Position numbers and translations under genes: made by a program | The notes under the pieces: model-generated | Seen by the model: only the letters and a program-made list of their open reading frames with translations | What the model was told of the DNA's origin: nothing | Database searches by the model: none | Assembly (NCBI RefSeq): GCF_041435195.1 | Contig: NZ_CP108106.1 | Coordinates: 1,984,001 to 2,048,000, forward strand | Direction of reading: 5' to 3' | DNA from: Streptomyces sp. NBC_00224 | Lineage (GTDB): Bacteria; Actinomycetota; Actinomycetes; Streptomycetales; Streptomycetaceae | Length of the DNA: 64,000 nucleotides | In this document: positions 62,795 to 64,000 of the stretch, in pieces | How the letters are laid out: every line of letters starts with the position of its first letter | Numbering within the stretch: the stretch's first letter is position 1

Positions 62795-62918
62795 TCTCCT
62801 ACCCCATCAGGCACGCGGCCCAGAGACATCCCCGCCGGGAAGCATTCCGCATCCGACGTTGGGTGGGCACGGATGACCGGGTTCTCCTCCTTATGGATGA
62901 GATTTGCGGTTTACGCCT

Positions 62919-62951
62919 CGGGGGCGCGCACGGCCGGGCCGTACGCCCCCG
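62919..62951. other. Two-part hairpin in the region before the small TTA-containing ORF
   Basis: Outer arms CGGGGGC/GCCCCCG and inner arms ACGGCC/GGCCGT. It lies in the 230 nt between the Clp-N gene and the small ORF at 63026. No other feature is seen there. Confidence 0.35.
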
Positions 62952-63025
62952 CGCAACCACACCGCTGCCGGACACGTCCCCTCCCGTACGACACAGCCGC
63001 CCCGGCGACCGCGGGAGGGGGCCCG

Positions 63026-63223
63026 ATGTGCTGGATGGTCGCTCTGCTCGCCGAGGACGGGCTGCAGTACGTGTACCGCGTGTACGCCCCGGGGGACGCC
63101 CTGCGCGGCGATCTGTTCTGGGCCGCCTTCCACTGCCACGACGAGTCCTCGCGCCCGCGCGCGTCCGACCTCTTCGACTCGGCGCAGATATGGGCGTTAC
63201 CGGTGAGCGACGCACGGATCTGA
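63026..63223 (+). CDS. Small hypothetical protein with a TTA codon
   Basis: 65 aa, MCWMVALLAEDGLQYVYRVYAPGD and on to SDARI. Family not recognised. It is rich in aromatic residues and contains two Cys. Codons end in G/C as in real genes, and GGGAGGGGG lies upstream of the ATG. Codon 58 is TTA (63197-63199), the rare Leu codon read by the bldA tRNA, so translation may be growth-phase dependent. Confidence 0.45.
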   Translation: MCWMVALLAEDGLQYVYRVYAPGDALRGDLFWAAFHCHDESSRPRASDLFDSAQIWALPVSDARI

Positions 63224-63262
63224 CGGTTCATCAGTATTGAATGTTCACGACACCCCGGCTAC

Positions 63263-63317
63263 GTTCCGCGACACGTTCCCGATGCGCATTCCGTTTCGCG
63301 TTCCCGATTCGCGTTCC
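63263..63317. repeat. Degenerate 12-13 nt tandem repeats upstream of an SRPBCC gene
   Basis: GTTCC-type units begin at about 63263, 63275, 63288 (ATTCC), 63300 and 63313, at spacings of 12, 13, 12 and 13 nt. The array ends 20 nt before the ATG at 63338. Confidence 0.5.
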
Positions 63318-63337
63318 TTAGGTGAAGGGGTGGTCGC

Positions 63338-63766
63338 ATGGCCGAGGTCAGCGCGGAGGCGCGCCTGGAGGCTCCGGCGGAGAAGGTCTGGGCCCAGCTG
63401 ACGGACTTCACCGCGTACGGCGAGTGGAACGCCACCCACACGAGCTTCCCGCACGGCGGCCCCGAGAAGCTGGAGCTCGGCGCCACCTACGCCGAGAACA
63501 TGAAGCTCATGGGCTTCCCCGCCGAAGTCACCTGGACCGTGGACGAGTTCGAGGCGGGCCGGCTCCTCGGCATCAAGGGCAAGGGCCCGATGGGGGTGAG
63601 CGTCGGCAACCGCTACACACTCACGCCCGACGGGGACGCGACGGTGGTCCGCATCGAGGGCGAGTTCACCGGCGCCGCCGTCTCACTGATGGCGGGCAAG
63701 CTCAAGGACTCGGCGACGGCCGCGCTGAACGAGTCGCTGCGCAAGCTCGGCGGCCTGGTGACCTGA
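63338..63766 (+). CDS. SRPBCC family protein
   Basis: 142 aa. AEARLEAPAEKVWAQLTDFTAYGEWNATHTSFP is the usual start of the START/polyketide-cyclase-like CoxG-type fold, followed by TYAENMKLMGFPAEVTWTVDEFEAG and a long C-terminal helix (AGKLKDSATAALNESLRKLGGL). Ligand unknown. ATG preceded by GGTGAAGGGG. Confidence 0.9.
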   Translation: MAEVSAEARLEAPAEKVWAQLTDFTAYGEWNATHTSFPHGGPEKLELGATYAENMKLMGFPAEVTWTVDEFEAGRLLGIKGKGPMGVSVGNRYTLTPDGDATVVRIEGEFTGAAVSLMAGKLKDSATAALNESLRKLGGLVT

Positions 63767-63801
63767 CCGGCCTGGGCCTTCCCCACCGCCCGCACGCACG
63801 G

Positions 63802-63834
63802 GAAAGCCCCGCGACCGGCGGTCGCGGGGCTTTC
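63802..63834. terminator. Strong hairpin terminator
   Basis: Perfect 15-bp stem GAAAGCCCCGCGACC/GGTCGCGGGGCTTTC with a GGC loop, 35 nt after the SRPBCC stop and 15 nt before the end of the convergent minus-strand gene. Serves both. Confidence 0.85.
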
Positions 63835-63848
63835 GGTGGCCGACGGGG

Positions 63849-64000
63849 TCAGTCCTCGTCGGCCAGGATCAGATACAGCTTCTTACGGGCGTCGTTGATG
63901 ACCCCGAGCGCCTTCTGGCGCTGCTCGGCGGTGCCGGTCTTCCAGACCTGGCCGAACGCCTCCATCAGACCGAACCCGGCCTGGCGGATCTCGTTCATGC
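63849..64000 (-). CDS. C-terminus of an unfinished gene, possibly a PadR-type regulator
   Basis: 49 residues are visible, from MNEIRQAGFGLMEAFGQVW to KKLYLILADED, continuing beyond the window. The helical, charged C-terminus is compatible with the tail of a PadR-like regulator, but the assignment is weak. The Met at the edge is probably internal. Confidence 0.55.
   Translation of the reverse strand, partial: MNEIRQAGFGLMEAFGQVWKTGTAEQRQKALGVINDARKKLYLILADED

Noticed and set aside
1..64000. CRISPR arrays, insertion sequences, prophage, tRNA or rRNA genes
   Set aside because: No regular spaced direct repeats, transposase or integrase motifs, or cloverleaf-like sequence were noticed by eye; no search program was run.

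Overview
The window reads as a chromosomal segment of a Streptomyces, or a very close relative. Base composition is very GC-rich and third codon positions are almost always G or C. GTG and TTG starts are common. Several genes lack a Shine-Dalgarno site and instead carry a TANNNT hexamer 6-8 nt before the start codon. The gene content is also typical: an FxsA/B/C/T peptide-modification locus, a divergent solitary EF-Tu of the tuf3 type, SbcCD, a Clp-N-domain orphan and a DUF3037/HipA-like pair. No rRNA, tRNA, CRISPR array, insertion sequence, prophage or attachment site was seen.

Layout. 1-4170 (minus): the N-terminal part of sbcC, sbcD and a YigZ/IMPACT-family gene. 4475-13673 (plus): a tightly coupled operon that looks like a small biosynthetic cluster of unknown product. 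It encodes a P-loop kinase-like protein, a GH3-type acyl-adenylating amide synthetase, a methyltransferase, an FAD monooxygenase, a protein I read as a degenerate class I aminoacyl-tRNA-synthetase-like enzyme, a protein of unknown family, an orphan LysR effector domain without its DNA-binding half, an alpha/beta hydrolase and a second methyltransferase. A CoA-binding protein and a second alpha/beta hydrolase follow.

15209-23278 (minus): the fxsA-fxsB-fxsC-fxsT operon. It contains a short precursor ending in Phe-Gln-Ser-Ala-Leu, a radical SAM/SPASM maturase fused to a HEXXH domain, a TIR-like protein and a large MinD-like/NB-ARC/TPR protein. 23484-27682: an XRE-cupin regulator divergent from a DMT transporter, two left-handed beta-helix proteins, an SRPBCC protein and a DedA protein. 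27760-31871 (minus): an exported carboxylesterase and a Tat-exported family 3 glycoside hydrolase in one operon.

32105-48767: mostly housekeeping or conserved single genes (hotdog thioesterase, Pro/Gln-rich membrane protein, MFS transporter, spermidine-synthase-like protein, patatin, tuf3-type EF-Tu, TVP38, UppP, enoyl-CoA hydratase, SnoaL-like protein, apolipoprotein N-acyltransferase, Gfo/Idh/MocA oxidoreductase, DinB, a lipoprotein, uracil-DNA glycosylase, a peptide-type ABC binding protein). 48946-50492: two FabG-like reductases. 50674-51932: the DUF3037/HipA-like pair.

51997-63766: an S9 peptidase, a Rieske lipoprotein, an isochorismatase-fold protein lacking its catalytic residues, two FMN-binding split-barrel proteins, LysR and MocR regulators divergent from their probable targets, three DMT exporters, a Clp-N protein, a small TTA-containing ORF and an SRPBCC protein. 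The window ends in the C-terminus of an unfinished minus-strand gene.

The most promising undescribed material is the 4475-13673 cluster, especially the synthetase-like gene at 9249 and the orphan LysR domain at 11333. All family assignments come from reading motifs by eye; no database search was run.
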